From NCBI GenBank assembly GCA_029582165.1, contig CM055892.1, positions 10,447,254 through 10,511,253 of the forward strand: DNA of 64,000 bases, in the 5' to 3' direction. The translations under genes were made by a program, and so were the position numbers. Shown here in pieces: positions 21,553-33,111 of the stretch (positions within the stretch are counted from its first letter, which is position 1; every line of letters begins with the position of its first letter). The stretch is from Portulaca oleracea. Lineage: Eukaryota > Streptophyta > Magnoliopsida > Caryophyllales > Portulacaceae. The notes beneath the pieces are model-generated. The model was given only the letters and a program-made list of their open reading frames with translations. It was not told where the DNA came from and did no database searches.

Positions 21553-22131
21553 ACATTATTCTCCTTCTCCTAAAGTTTATAGATATTTTCAACACACTTT
21601 TTGAGATATTACTGTATGCAGTAACATTCATCGAAAAATCTTCAAGAGGTATTGTGTTTTTTTTTAAAAAAAAAAAAATAGGTTTGACCCTTCAATTTTT
21701 TCACCAAGTTTATGTGACCGTATGAATGAGTGAGTAATTCCTATTTCAGCAACACTTGTTCCGAAAAATAAGAATAATAATCTTGAATCGCCAGTGAGCG
21801 CACCAATAAATGTAGAAAGATTAATCATATCATTTTTGTGTGTGTTTAGATGTAAATTATTTGAGTGAACCTATTGTTGACCCATAATAAAGAACTCCTC
21901 GAGTACGTAGCTAAGCACGTGAAATGGAGATAGAATAACATTATTAATGGCTCTTTTAGCATTGTAATCTTATGTTATGTTTATAACCACGTGCATTGAA
22001 CAAAGCATATATAATTTTTGGCGGTTGGTCTTGAGAATGACCTTTTGTGCTATTCTTGTGCTTTGTCAAAGGAATTGAAGCTCTCTCTCTCTCTCTCGAA
22101 GCTCTCTCTCTCTCTCTCGCCCCCATAGGAA
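21553..22131 (+). promoter_or_regulatory. Promoter and 5' UTR of the AVT1-like gene
   Basis: A TATA box (TATATAA, 22008-22014) lies about 118 bp before the start codon. Two perfect G-box hexamers CACGTG are present at 21916-21921 and 21988-21993. The leader carries a duplicated block, GAAGCTCTCTCTCTCTCTCTCG-like (22077-22119), giving a CT-rich 5' UTR. G-boxes are known binding sites for bZIP and bHLH factors involved in light and abscisic-acid responses; use here is inference. Confidence 0.6.
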
Positions 22132-25100
22132 ATGGAAGGAGAAAGAAAAAACGAGGGGCTTAGTAGACCTCTTTTGGAAGAGGTGGAGGCCAACAACCAC
22201 TGTGTGAATATGAAAGAAGGAAACACAAGTTTCTTCAAGACTGTCTTCAATGGCCTCAATGCCATCACAGGTATATACCACTTCCTCAACTTTGTTTAAC
22301 TATTACCACTTCTCTAGCATTAACCAATAAGTCTTTCAACTGCATGCCCTTAACTTTATCCATCTAAATACTTTATCTACTTTACAAAACTTATTATTAC
22401 CGGCCATCTTAGTTTTCATATATGACTCAGTGTTGACATATCACCTAAATAAGATACTAATTTTCTATTTAACAATACTATTCATGGCCTCTTCCTTTGA
22501 GGTTGAATATTAACTTTCAACTCATTGCAACTTTTTTTAAACTCATTTTAGCGTTTATTATCTCTTCCCAACTTCTTATAGTTGCTTGCCGCTTTTTCCA
22601 TCTTCTATTAACTTTGACATGTTTCTTCCAACTCTTTTATTAGTTTCTTCCAACTTTTTCCAACACATACAATTTGTTGAATTATTAATAGTTTAATTAG
22701 TAATATTTCTTGTATTTTTAAAAATTTATGTGACTATATGTGTTTGATAAGAAATACAATTTTGATTTCAAAAAATGACAAATTGTAAAATTTAATTTGT
22801 AATATCAATACTAGGTATTTTTAAGTAATTTGATAATTTTACTTGTCATTTTATCTTTTATTATGTGATAAGAGTTATAAATATTAAAATTTATTTCACA
22901 ATGTGCGAAATTAAATATTAGATGAGAAATATTAAAATCATAATCTTATAAATTATGATGAGATAATTTAAATATAATAATCAAAGCGTCCTTATGTGAT
23001 AAACTAAAATATTCTTATACAATGAAGGTTTTTAATTAAAATTTTGATTATCTCATTATAATTATAGATCCAAAAATTTTATTCTATTATTTCATATGGA
23101 ATCGCATTATTATATTCCGAAAGTCAAAAGACGTTGTAGGAGATGTTATTTTTCACAAAGGATTAATTCAAAGTTTAATTATCAACATCTCAAAATAAAT
23201 TAGTTATATTTGGTATACAATTTATGAAAAATAACAACATTTTGAAATGCTATATGGTCTTGTATTTATGTATCTAAGCTAATTTATTGTGACATGAAGG
23301 AAATGAGTTAAGATTAGCAACGTAACATTCGAAAAAAAAAAAACTAAATTACATATAATATTAGCTAACGAGCCAACTATCAAAATTTCAAGCTTTTGCT
23401 TTTGTCGGTTGTAATGTATAATTGTAACTTTAATAAGTTTTAAGATATAATTTTTATTGGCTATAATAAAATTGTTTTCAAATTAACCTGAACTTATTTG
23501 ACTCGACCCAACAATGAATCAAATCCTGCTCAAACTTGAGTATGAGACGACCAACATTGACACGAAATCAAGCGAGCTTATTTTCACTTAAACCAAATCG
23601 TACCCAACCCGATATAAGATCGCGTACCAACCAATCTACTGTAGTATAATCAATTAACATTGACCTAGAATCAACCGATCTCGTTTATAACCGAACCACT
23701 TCGAACCCGTCCCGATGTCAAATCTTAAATTGAACAGAAACATACCCAAGCTAAATTAAACCGACTTTATACCCGACCCGGTAACCTAGTCATTGTAGCA
23801 AATATGAAATATACTCGATCCAATTTTCAACCGAATCGAACTCGAACCCAACTGGCACATGGCTAAACGAGAAGACCTAGACACGAGCTTCAACCGAACC
23901 GAACCGAACCGAATACATACCCGACCCGCATATTATATAGTCGAAGTGTATCTGAACCAAACATTAACCCGACTCGTATGCGACCTGAAATATCCGTTAG
24001 CCAGATCCAGCCGAGAATGATAATTTGTGCAACAGGATTTGTGTTCAAATAATGCAATTCACATATTTTGGAGTAATTTGGTTGTTTCTAACCCTACCGT
24101 GCAACTTTATAAGAGGTAGGGAGCGGATTACCTATTCCTTCCTTTTTCAGTTTATTTTTCAAATTTAATTTTATTATTTCTTTGATATTAAGAATAAAAA
24201 ACGATTAAAAGGTCTTTCAAATTCAAATTTAATTTTATTATTTTTTTGACATTAAGAATAATGCAATTCAAATTTAATGTCTTACTTGGAGTCTTCTAAT
24301 TAATTGTAATTTAAAATCTTATACCAATTTAATTTTTTTGTATTGAGAACTATTGGTGCTTAATCTCTAACAAAATTTTTACTCAAGTTTAAGAATAAAG
24401 AAACGATTAAAAGGCTCTTATATTTTGATTTAATTATTTTAAAGGCCATATATTTTGACAAATATTCCCTCCGTTCCATATTAATTGTCCCGACATATTA
24501 TTAATTTTTCAACATATACAATGTTTTAATATACGAAAGTCTATAATTAGATTCATAACGAAAAGTATTATCATAAGAATATAGTTTTGTAATTTTTTAA
24601 TAAAATATACTATAAAAAAATCTTAGTCAAAGTCGAAATTTTGGACAATTAATATGAAACGGAAGGAGTAATTATATAGTAATATTATTTTTGATGTAAT
24701 TATTTATTGGGGATATTCCACCCTATTTTAGCACCAATTCTTATAATTCAACTGAAATAATGATATAAAAAGTTCTTTGTGTAATTTTTGATTCAATATT
24801 ATTTTCATAGAACAGTGTGTAATAAATAGATGCTCCCTGAAATAATGTGATTGGTGAATGGTGACATATAGTACCTATAGAGTACGCACTTTCCGGTTGA
24901 TCTCACGTGCTTCGTAATTAAACAATTAACACTGCTACGAGTATCATTATATGGAGAATCAACAGCGATAAATTCGGAATATGACAAATTGATTTTACAT
25001 AAAAAGATCTTGTACTTTTGCGAACGCATTTGCGAAGGGGCGGATCGAGTCAACTGACTCTACTGAGATTTCAAAAAGAAATGGTCTGTTTTTGGAAAAA

Positions 25101-28100
25101 AAAAAACTATGTAGAGTTAGATTATATAATTTACGCCCGAGTTAGATTATATAATTTACGCCCTCCGTCCTAAATTAATTGTCATTTTGACTAAATTTTG
25201 CCGTTTACTATTCATAAATTATAATGAGTTATAATATGAAATATTCCTATTATAATTTTTATTAAAATATCTTTCTAATGACAGTAATTTCATATTTGTG
25301 AGCAATTAACGATCAAAATTTTGTCAAAGTGTCAATTAATTTGGGACGCATGAAGTAATGCGTATCAATAAGCGTGAAACTGAAATTAGTTTAGTGGTTG
25401 GCGCATACTCTTTCAAATAATGATGCGTGTGTTCAAGGGTTTGTGGATGCAAAATTGGAATTTTTTTTTCCAAAATTTCTATCCTTTCTCTCAATTCAAT
25501 CTCTTGTAATTTATTATTGTAAATTAGTTTCTAAGTTTTAACTTTCTATTATTATTCATGATTCTTCCAAATTAAATGTGTTCTCAATTCAAGGCATTCT
25601 AGTATTCTCAATTTTTTTTGGCTAAATTAGGGTTTGTACTTTTGTCAAAAAAAAATTAGGGTTTGTACTTTAAATTGATTTGTTATTTGTTAAATGTGTG
25701 AATATAATTATATTAGGATTTACGGACCTATTTATGAACTAAATAACGTGAATATTGTGAAAGTACAATTTGTTAATTATATTGGATGCATAACTTACTT
25801 TTGAGATTGTCAATTTTTCCGAATCTTGAATACTTACTTGCTAGTTAATTAATTGAACTATTGAATGTCTAATTTGCCAACTTATGATTCAAATGTGGTT
25901 AAATTAGGTTTTAAGTGACTTGTTAACTTTAATTTTCACTTGTTGGTTTTGTAACACTCTCAATGCTTTGTTTTTCATGACTAATATTAAAACTCTCTAT
26001 TTTACTACTCCCTTCATTCTTTTGTATCCATCATTCACACTTTTTTAGGTCTATCTTCAATCAATAATTTCTCAAACAATTTTTTTTTATATAAAAATAC
26101 ATTATTATACTTTTTTAATAATACTTTTTTTACTAAGATTGTAATAACATCATTTTTTTCAATAAATCATTAATTATGCAAATTAACAACCAGATTTTTT
26201 TGCATGGAAATTTAGGCTGTATAGATAAAAAGACACGAAGGAGGTAGCATTTAAGTTTTTCACTACTGTTATACTTTAATTTTTTTTAGCAAATTATTGT
26301 TGACTCCGCTGAAGTTGAATCCTGGATCCTCCACTAATTATTATGCATACCTACTCATGATGTGAACTTTATAAAAAAAACAAAATTAAAAAAACTCATG
26401 ATCTGAACTGTTCAAAGAAAAGGCGTGGCTACTCTTTCAAAAATTACAATTTGTTGTAAAACGATCAAAACAATGCAGAAATAACATAATAGATTTTTCA
26501 TAGATAAGTCTTGGGCAGTAATCCATTGTATTCATCAAGAGTATTTGTACTGTTTATATTGTACGAGTCATAATTAGTACAAACTTTATATATAAAATCC
26601 GATCTTTCCTTGTTCAGTACCTCAATCCCATTATTATTACTAGTGTTAAACCTGTGCTATGCATAGGTATACTAAAAAGTAAATGTCTAATAATTAAAAA
26701 GACAATTATAATATAAATGTATATAAAAATTATAATGGGAACTCATAAGTGTAAATCCTATAATATATATTTACTTGCAATAAGTATAACAATACTCGTA
26801 ATTCACGAGTATATTAAAAAGTACAAATTTAATAATAAAAAGACAACAACAATATAAATATTTATGGAGATTATAAAGTCCAAATACATAAATAATATCA
26901 TTAGACGTGGGTTAACATATAATCTATGTAAAAATTATGAAGGAGAAATGCAAAAATGATATCATCACATAAAAGAATGACATAATAAAATATTCAATGA
27001 AATTATATGCTACGAATGTTGAATGAAGTAGCGCCAATGATGAATCAAGTCATATTTCTTGCATCTGCAATTAAAATTTATCATTTATTCAGGTATATAA
27101 TTACATGAAACAAATTATATAGATTGAATTAAATACGTGAAAGTTATATACCTCTTTGTGAAACTGTTTTTCCTCTTAATTTTGGGCCAATTACCATACT
27201 AATGCCCGGAATGAACAAATCTTAAATGAGTTGAAGTGCTTTATGCTCAAAAATTCATAAAATGGTAATAGAGAATTTGCTTCAAATACTAAAAGAGAAT
27301 TTACAGTAAGAAACTCGAGTCTACAACATAATACAGTAATATCATTGCTATCTTCAGGTCAGTAGTAATATATCCTACAACATGGGTTGAAAGTACGAAT
27401 TTGCGAACCATAAAATAAAAGCATATATACCGACTATCAAAATGCATGAGATATACATGAATCAACACCCATAAAGTAATTAATTAAAAGGAAAATTTTC
27501 CAACTATTTTTCCAATTTTGGATCCGAAAAATGATTAGAAATTCTAACCGCTTTCACCAAAATGGTGGGAAATTTTTCTATCGACATTTTTCCTACTGCT
27601 TCAAAACGGTTGGTGATTTTTTTCCTATCAATCATTTTTCCAACCATTTTCAAATAGTAGGAAAAATGTTGATAGGAAAATTTTCCACCATTTTGATGAA
27701 AATGGTTGGAATTTCCAACCATTTTTCGACCCTAAAATTAAAAATATTAGTTGAAAATTTAGAAAAATATGAAATGGTTAATAAAATGATTGGTTTTTCT
27801 AACCATTTTAAATTGGTTAGAAAAAATGGTCGGTGATAAAAACATTTTTAGTAGTGCATAGTACGTTGAAGATTACATATCAAAAAGAAAATTACACCAA
27901 AAAAAATTGGTTGGAAAAAAATTGTGACAGTTGTTTTAGGGTGATATGTACGGTGGAAATTGTCTAAACACACAACAAAAAAAAATTGGCACATCACACC
28001 AAAAAAAAATTAATTTAATTGATATTAGTTCGGTCTTGGGTTACTAATAAATATCTAATTCCAAAAGTTGCACTGCTATGAGTCAAATGTAAAGTTTAAA

Positions 28101-30824
28101 ATATTGTGAGAGCATCAGCAATAGTGAGTTTCAATTCAACTCACTGCTGACATGACATGAAATGAGAATGGAATGAGGTCGTGTAGGACATTTAAGTGGT
28201 GAGAACGAGACTCGCCTCACGGAAATCTCACCCTCAGTCTCGCGAGACGAGTTTGAAAGTGAGTTTAACATATTAATATTTTAATCATATTTTTTTCTCT
28301 CTCCTCCTCCACCTCATTTTTTATCAATATAAACAAATTAATTATATTATTAAGTTGGATCTATTTACATTTTTTAATTAATATGAGTCAAACTCATGCT
28401 CCTCATTCGAAAGCAAGCTAAATAAATGGTTAAGTTCTGACTCTATTGATAGGGGTCCACAGATTTCACGTCATCTAATTAGTCAAACTCAAACTCACCG
28501 TTACGGGTGTTCTGATAAACAACCTCTAAAGTTCGGGATTTCAGAACCTAATAACCCAATAAAATTTTATCCTTATTTGTTTTAAAGATTATAAAAAGTT
28601 TCTAAAATATGCCTAAAAAATGAGGTTCATTCGATTAAGGTTATTTTTAATTGTTGACACAGCCACTGCATTCTAAAATTTTATAATTAACAAATAATAG
28701 TACCTATAATGTCAAAACTATAATTAGTATTAATTTTATGAAAAATATAATGCTAAATAGTGTCTTGGATAAGACATATCATCACCTATTGAATCTCAAA
28801 ATAATACAAAGAAAGAAGACCCACATAAACGTTGATATCAATCAAGAAAGTACTATTTTTGTTTCATATTACTTGTCCATTTAACCAAAAATTAGAAAAT
28901 CCATAAAATAAATTCAATTAAATATTACCTTACATGAAAAATTGTGAAATATTATTGTTATATTGCATGTATATCTTTCTCTCACTTTATCTAATTTTTT
29001 TCTAGGAAACCTAATAAAATAATTAGTTTGTTTGAAAAAAAAATGGATTAAAATCATAAGGTGACAAGTATTACGAAATCAACCCAAGTGTGGAAATTGG
29101 ATTTAAATAATCTGACCTTTGGACCATAATAGACTTAATAATCTGAACTTTAGATTTGTTTTTGAATAATCGAAACTTTGGGCTCTTTGGATTCTAGTAG
29201 CACGCCACCGAATTAAGTTCAACTTAACTCGGTGGCGGGATGACGTGGTGGCGGTGGCATGGCACACCTAAAATGCCCAGGCACATGCCACTGCCGCCAC
29301 GTCATCCTGCCACCGACGTACTACTAGAATCCAAGGGGTCCAAAGTTCAGATTATTCAGAAACAAATCTAAAGTTCAGATTATTAAGTCTACTATAACCT
29401 AAAGTTAAAATTATTTAAATCGAATTTTCCAAAAAAAGAAATAGTTAAAGTTGCAACTATTATGGAAGGGGGTGAATATTAACCATGTTGAGTGAAGACG
29501 TGTATATTATGGTATTCATGTTTGTTTGTTTGTAGTTTGTGTGATAAGAGAAATTAAGAAAGATGAAAGGGATGATTGAGGTGATTGATAATTTGATATG
29601 GTTGAGTGTTATTCAGGAATTGGAATTCTGTCAGTGCCGTATGCATTGGCATCAGGAGGTTGGGTGAGCCTGCTTGCTCTATCGGCTGTTTCCATGTCAG
29701 CAACCTACTCTGGTCTACTCGTAAAACGTTGCATGGATTCTGATAACACCATCAAATCTTATTCTGACATTGGAGAGCACGCTTTTGGTTGGATTGGAAA
29801 GGCTCTGTTATCCACTGTTTTATATGCAGACCTCTACATGGTTGTAACTGGATTCCTCATACTTGAAGGTGATAACTTGCACAATTTGTTCCCAGGACTT
29901 ACTTTCTCATTGTTTGGAATCTCAATCGATGGAAAATCAAGTTTCATCATCCTCATCGCCCTCATTCTTCTGCCTACTGTCTGCCTTGATGACCTAAGCA
30001 TTCTTGCTTATGTCTCTGCTGGTGGAGTTGTCGCTTCCTTTGTAATACTTGCCTCTGTTCTCTGGGTTGGTGCATTCGATGGTGTAGGATTCCATAACAA
30101 AGGAGATCTCCTCAACCTAGGTGGGATACCTACTGCTCTGAGCTTGTACATGTTTTGTTACAGCGCTCATCCTGTTTTCCCTGCACTCTATACATCCATG
30201 CACAACAAGCGCGACTTCTCTAAGGTAAACCCGGCCTTCTCTCATCTCCCACTACTACTACCTTCCATCTTACCATCCATCTTCTTCCATGGTTTCTTCT
30301 TGCAGGTGTTGCTCCTATGTTTTCTCATCTGCACTCTTAGTTATGCATTTATGGCGATATTAGGATATCTGATGTTTGGGAAAGATGTAAACTCACAAAT
30401 AACTCTGAACCTCCCAACTGGAAAATTGGGGTCACAAGTGGCAATCTACACCACATTGGTGACTCCACTGGCAAAATATGCACTCATGTTAAAACCTGTA
30501 GCGATGACTACAGAGAGTTGGTTCCCAGCACACCAGAACAAGAAATCCTTCAGAATTATGATCAGGACAATCTTGGTTGCTTCACAAGTAGTAGTTGCAT
30601 TGGCTGTTCCTTTCTTTGGGTACCTTATGTCATTTGTTGGAGCATTACTCAGTGCCACCGCTTCACTTACAATTCCTTGCCTCTGCTACTTGAAAATCAC
30701 GGGTCCTACACACACACAGGAGTTGGCTTTCATCATAGCCATTATAGTCTTAAGTATATTCATCATCATTTTTGGTACCTACACCTCTGTGTTAGACATA
30801 ATAGGAGCAATCATGCAATCATAG
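22132..30824 (+). CDS. AVT1-type vacuolar amino acid transporter (3 exons)
   Basis: Exons 22132-22270, 29617-30224 and 30306-30824 join in frame (phases 1 and 0, GT-AG) into a 421-residue protein. Exon 1 encodes a short hydrophilic N-terminus and SFFKTVFNGLNAIT. Exon 2 continues GIGILSVPYALASGGWVSL, the first-helix signature of the Aa_trans (SLC32/36/38) family, then KSYSDIGEHAFG and HPVFPALYTSM. Exon 3 carries the last helices (AILGYLMFG, SQITLNLP, TTLVTPLAKYAL) and ends GTYTSVLDIIGAIMQS. About ten to eleven membrane segments are expected. AVT1 proteins move neutral amino acids across the vacuolar membrane by proton exchange; substrate here is inference. The start is the first ATG of exon 1, after a CT-rich leader. 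Odd points are a 7346-bp first intron full of transposons and an 81-bp, stop-free, in-frame second intron. Confidence 0.93.
22300..23480. other. Intron 1 segment, AT-rich, nothing recognised
   Basis: Low-complexity AT-rich DNA with a pyrimidine-rich part (about 22500-22680, repeated TTCCAACT words). No element ends identified. Confidence 0.4.
23480..24010. repeat. Cryptically simple CCGAACC/CCCGACCC-rich tract
   Basis: Many interspersed variants of AACCGAACC and ACCCGACCC, including a short pure run ACCGAACCGAACCGAA (about 23898). A reverse-orientation tract of similar wording lies at 20390-20660. This looks like slippage-derived simplicity, not genes or telomere repeats. Confidence 0.65.
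24465..24668. mobile_element. Stowaway-like MITE in intron 1
   Basis: Ends TTCCCTCCGTTCCATATTAA and, reversed, CTCCTTCCGTTTCATATTAA, flanked by TA. Length about 204 bp, AT-rich, no coding capacity. Confidence 0.8.
25159..25355. mobile_element. Stowaway-like MITE in intron 1
   Basis: CGCCCTCCGTCCTAAATTAA on the left and, reversed, CTTCATGCGTCCCAAATTAA on the right, with TA at both edges. The interior resembles the MITE at 20695-20916 (TTTGACTAAATTTTG, ATCTTTCTAATG). Just before it, GAGTTAGATTATATAATTTA is tandemly duplicated (about 25116-25160). Confidence 0.8.
25375..25520 (+). mobile_element. Candidate tRNA-derived SINE
   Basis: TTAGTTTAGTGGTTGGCGCA (about 25388) resembles a pol III A box and GTGTTCAAGGGT (about 25429) a B box, roughly 40 bp apart as in tRNA-derived SINEs. 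Ends and target duplication are not clear, so this is tentative. Confidence 0.35.
26005..26244. mobile_element. Stowaway-like MITE in intron 1
   Basis: CTACTCCCTTCATTCTTTTG on the left and ACACGAAGGAGG on the right form the terminal inverted repeat, with TA flanks. Interior AT-rich. Confidence 0.65.
26640..27080 (-). mobile_element. Helitron 3' terminus (minus strand), remnant
   Basis: Reversed, the end reads a hairpin (CCTATGC/GCACAGG) followed about ten bases later by CTAG and a host T, the Helitron 3' pattern. The body extends rightward with two related segments (AAAAAGACAATTATAATATA and AAAAAGACAACAACAATATA). The 5' TC end was not found, so the right limit is a guess. Confidence 0.45.
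27490..27856 (-). mobile_element. CACTA (En/Spm) transposon terminus
   Basis: The right edge, reversed, begins CACTACTAAAAATGTTTTTA, the CACTA terminal signature. Dense subterminal repeats follow (TTTCCAACCATTTT and inverses). The opposite terminus and any transposase are absent, so it is a fragment. The two open frames over this region, one on each strand, come from the palindromic repeats. Confidence 0.7.
28108..28513. mobile_element. TIR MITE (Harbinger- or hAT-like) in intron 1
   Basis: The left part GAGCATCAGCAATAGTGAGT and the right end, reversed, GAACACCCGTAACGGTGAGT form an imperfect terminal repeat. The wording is typical of plant MITEs that start GAGCATC. No target duplication could be read. 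Confidence 0.5.
29092..29430. mobile_element. Palindromic MITE just upstream of exon 2
   Basis: The arms match over most of the 339 bp: GGAAATTGGATTTAAATAAT on the left, GGAAAATTCGATTTAAATAA reversed from the right, and GACTTAATAATCTGAACTTT in both. A GC-richer centre (GCCACCG... and its inverse) forms the loop side. It ends 186 bp before exon 2. Confidence 0.75.
30225..30305 (+). other. Intron 2 of AVT1-like gene, 81 bp, in frame and stop-free
   Basis: Donor AAG|GTAAAC and acceptor TTCTTGCAG|GTG are good splice sites. Family alignment (DFSK|VLLLCFLICTLSYAF) supports removal. The 81 bases are 27 codons without a stop, so a transcript that keeps the intron would encode the same protein with a hydrophobic 27-residue insert. 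Confidence 0.9.
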
Positions 30825-31074
30825 TTTCTCAGGTAAAAGCTGCACCTAGATGCACCCTACAATCTACTTCACTTCTTTCATTCTAATGTTTCTTTATTTG
30901 TACAAGTCTTAGAATTTGTTGCCATGTAATGGGAGGAAATTATAATGGACTAAAATAAGAGAAGAAGAATCGACAGATATTACTAGTTGCACATTGAATT
31001 GGTCTATGTAGCAAGACAATCATTCTCATACTGTTTTCTAGATATATAAAGAAAAGATATGAAGTTGAGGTTTT
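30825..31074 (+). other. 3' UTR and downstream flank of AVT1-like gene
   Basis: T-rich sequence with TTGTACAAGTC and AATGGGAGGAAATTATAATGG wording, consistent with a plant 3' UTR. The exact poly(A) site cannot be read. Confidence 0.45.
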
Positions 31075-31240
31075 GCCTACAATTAATCATTACCGAGAGG
31101 ATTGTGATTGGGAATAATTCAAAGTGACTTTTCGGTCACTGACAGTTTACTTTTTTTACTGTTTTATCAATAGCATTCCATAATAAATTTCTGGCATCGA
31201 AAAGCTGACGTGGACACCGGAGCACGTGGTCTTTTAATGA
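31075..31240. mobile_element. Half copy of a palindromic MITE related to 59527-59878
   Basis: GGGAATAATTCAAAGTGACT, TTTCGGTCACTGACAGT and CTGACGTGGACACCGG match one arm of the complete element at 59527-59878. The other arm is missing. Confidence 0.65.
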
Positions 31241-31478
31241 AAAGCATGTCAAAGTTATTCTATTTTATTTTTTCGCATTTAACAAAAGTCAAGTAATAAT
31301 TTTGAATTTAAGTGATAAAAGACTTTGGGAGTGGGAGATTTAGGCATAGAAGGTGGGGATTTGGGCCTGGGAGTGGGCTTAGAATCCAATTTTATTTATT
31401 TTTCTTTTTTACACCACCAAAATTCAAAAGAAAAGTACGGATTATTCATATACCATTAGTAAAAGTAGGAATTATTAT

Positions 31479-31484
<6 letters not shown>

Positions 31485-31541
<57 letters not shown>
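31485..31541. repeat. (TA)n microsatellite
   Basis: About 28 uninterrupted AT dinucleotides. A second AT run lies at about 32065-32091. Together they bracket the element at 31543-32070. Confidence 0.95.
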
Positions 31542-31542
<1 letters not shown>

Positions 31543-31546
<4 letters not shown>

Positions 31547-32070
31547 ATTGGATTAGAATAATCCCAACTTTTACAAATTGAACAGCGATAATCCCTACTT
31601 TCAGTTTGTATTCTGGTGGTTCAAAAAAAAATTGTATTATACTGGGACATCATCAAGAGTATATCCTAAATATCATAGATTTTGTATTGCGTTTGATTCA
31701 AAACTTAGTATAATACTTTATCACGATTTTTAATGAATTTACGGCATTTCTCCCAGTTTTTTACAATTTTTTTCAATTTTTTACGATTTTTCACTTTTAT
31801 TCCTTTTAAAAAAATCATAATAATTACTCAAAGTCTTAAAAAATAATTTAAAAAATGTTTTTGCAATTAGATTTCATTACCTTTTGGCCGCAGTAACGAA
31901 AAAACAAAAACAATATGGGATAGGCATAAAAAAATAAAAAGAATGTAGAGGTGGATTTTGTACCACTACAATACAATTTTTTTTTTTGACCACCAGAATA
32001 CAAACTAAAAGTAAGGATTGTCTCTATCCAATTTGTAAAGTTGGGATTATTATAATCCAATTCTTATATA
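31543..32070. mobile_element. TIR element inserted in an AT microsatellite
   Basis: Arms of about 110 bp are inverted copies: AATTGGATTAGAATAATCCC and AATTGGATTATAATAATCCC (reversed), then AGTTTGTATTCTGGTGGT in both. AT repeats on both sides are compatible with a TA target. Confidence 0.65.
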
Positions 32071-32128
32071 TATATATATATATATATATATTGGGATTTC
32101 TATATCTATATATATCTATATCTATCTA

Positions 32129-33111
32129 TCTATAGTATAAAAGAAAAATGAGAGTTCACCACCTTTATTTTGTTGTCGTGCTCAGCTGATGTTTGCTACC
32201 TATTAGCATGCTTGCTTGGTGGGCCCCAACTAGCATCTATCCTACTACTTACGCCTCTCTCTTCATGCTCATCTACTACCTCTTCCTTAATTAGTTTCAA
32301 TTCATGCTTTTTCAATATTTTTTTTAATTTTCTCTAATTATTATCTTCTTCTAATTATAATTAGATACTAAGCCTTTTTTAAAGGAAATTAGATATTAAC
32401 TTTCTCCCTCTTCCTGCTCATATAATACGTCTTTCTTTATTTAATTTCGTTTCATGCTTTTCCATTTCTCTTTTTAATTTTCTCTAATCATTATTTACAT
32501 CCAACTATAATTAGGTTCTTCTAATTATAATTAGATACTAAGCCTTTTTTTAATGGGTATTAACTTTCTCCCTCGTCCTGCTCATATAATACGTCCTTTT
32601 TTATTTAATTTCATTTCTTGCTTTTTCATTGCTCTTTTTAATTTTATCTAATCATTATTTACATCCAACTATAATTAGGTACTAACTTTCTTACATGTAT
32701 TATATCAAGTATTAATTTATACTTCAACATATAGAAACCCAAATTTATAATTTAACATAAATAAAATCATTTTCTTCTTCTAACTATAACTGGGTCAGAT
32801 AACTAGGAAAAAATTTACATTTGAGTTCAGATAATAAAAATAAGAAAAATATTATATCTATATATAAAAAAAGCTCAGATGAAAAATCTTTTACCTTATC
32901 CAATCTTTCTAAATTAAACTAAACTAAATTTTTTTTGATAAAGATACATAAAATTTGTACAACTAATTTTAAATTATCCACTTCATAATAATCTATAATG
33001 TGAAACTATTGTTAAATTCGTAAGTAATATATATACCTACAATTTAAAAGAAATTTAAAATTTATCAAGTGATTTAATCGACCCGTGCCTTGCACGAGCT
33101 TTCCGAACTAG
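32129..33111 (+). mobile_element. Non-autonomous Helitron
   Basis: The 5' end is A|TCTATAGTATAAAAG. The 3' end has a hairpin CGTGC-CTT-GCACG (33084-33096) eleven bases before CTAG|T (33108-33112). These are the diagnostic Helitron ends with insertion between A and T. The 983-bp body is AT-rich, contains a two-copy tandem repeat of about 170 bp (CTAATTATAATTAGATACTA at 32351 and 32521), and encodes no Rep or helicase. Confidence 0.8.

Larger units (their letters stand above)
22271..29616 (+). other. Intron 1 of AVT1-like gene (7346 bp)
   Basis: The intron starts GTATATACC after ACAG and ends TTATTCAG before GAATTGG. The peptide junction ...NAIT|GIGILSVPYAL matches the family, which fixes both ends. 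Contents are AT-rich DNA, at least three Stowaway-like MITEs, a SINE candidate, a Helitron 3' end, a CACTA terminus, a Tourist/hAT-like MITE and a palindromic MITE about 190 bp before exon 2. Confidence 0.9.

Noticed and set aside
23880..23950. Telomere-like or interstitial telomeric repeat
   Set aside because: The motif is CCGAA, not CCCTAAA; it is a simple repeat within a cryptically simple tract.
25034..26335. Possible composite transposon with GGGGCGGATCGAG and CTGGATCCTCC ends
   Set aside because: The inverted similarity is only about ten bases and no target duplication was found.
30518..30886. 122-residue frame overlapping AVT1 exon 3
   Set aside because: Out-of-frame shadow of the transporter's last exon; no independent support.
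31312..31581. Open frame with long Tyr-Ile repeat
   Set aside because: Translation of a (TA)n microsatellite.
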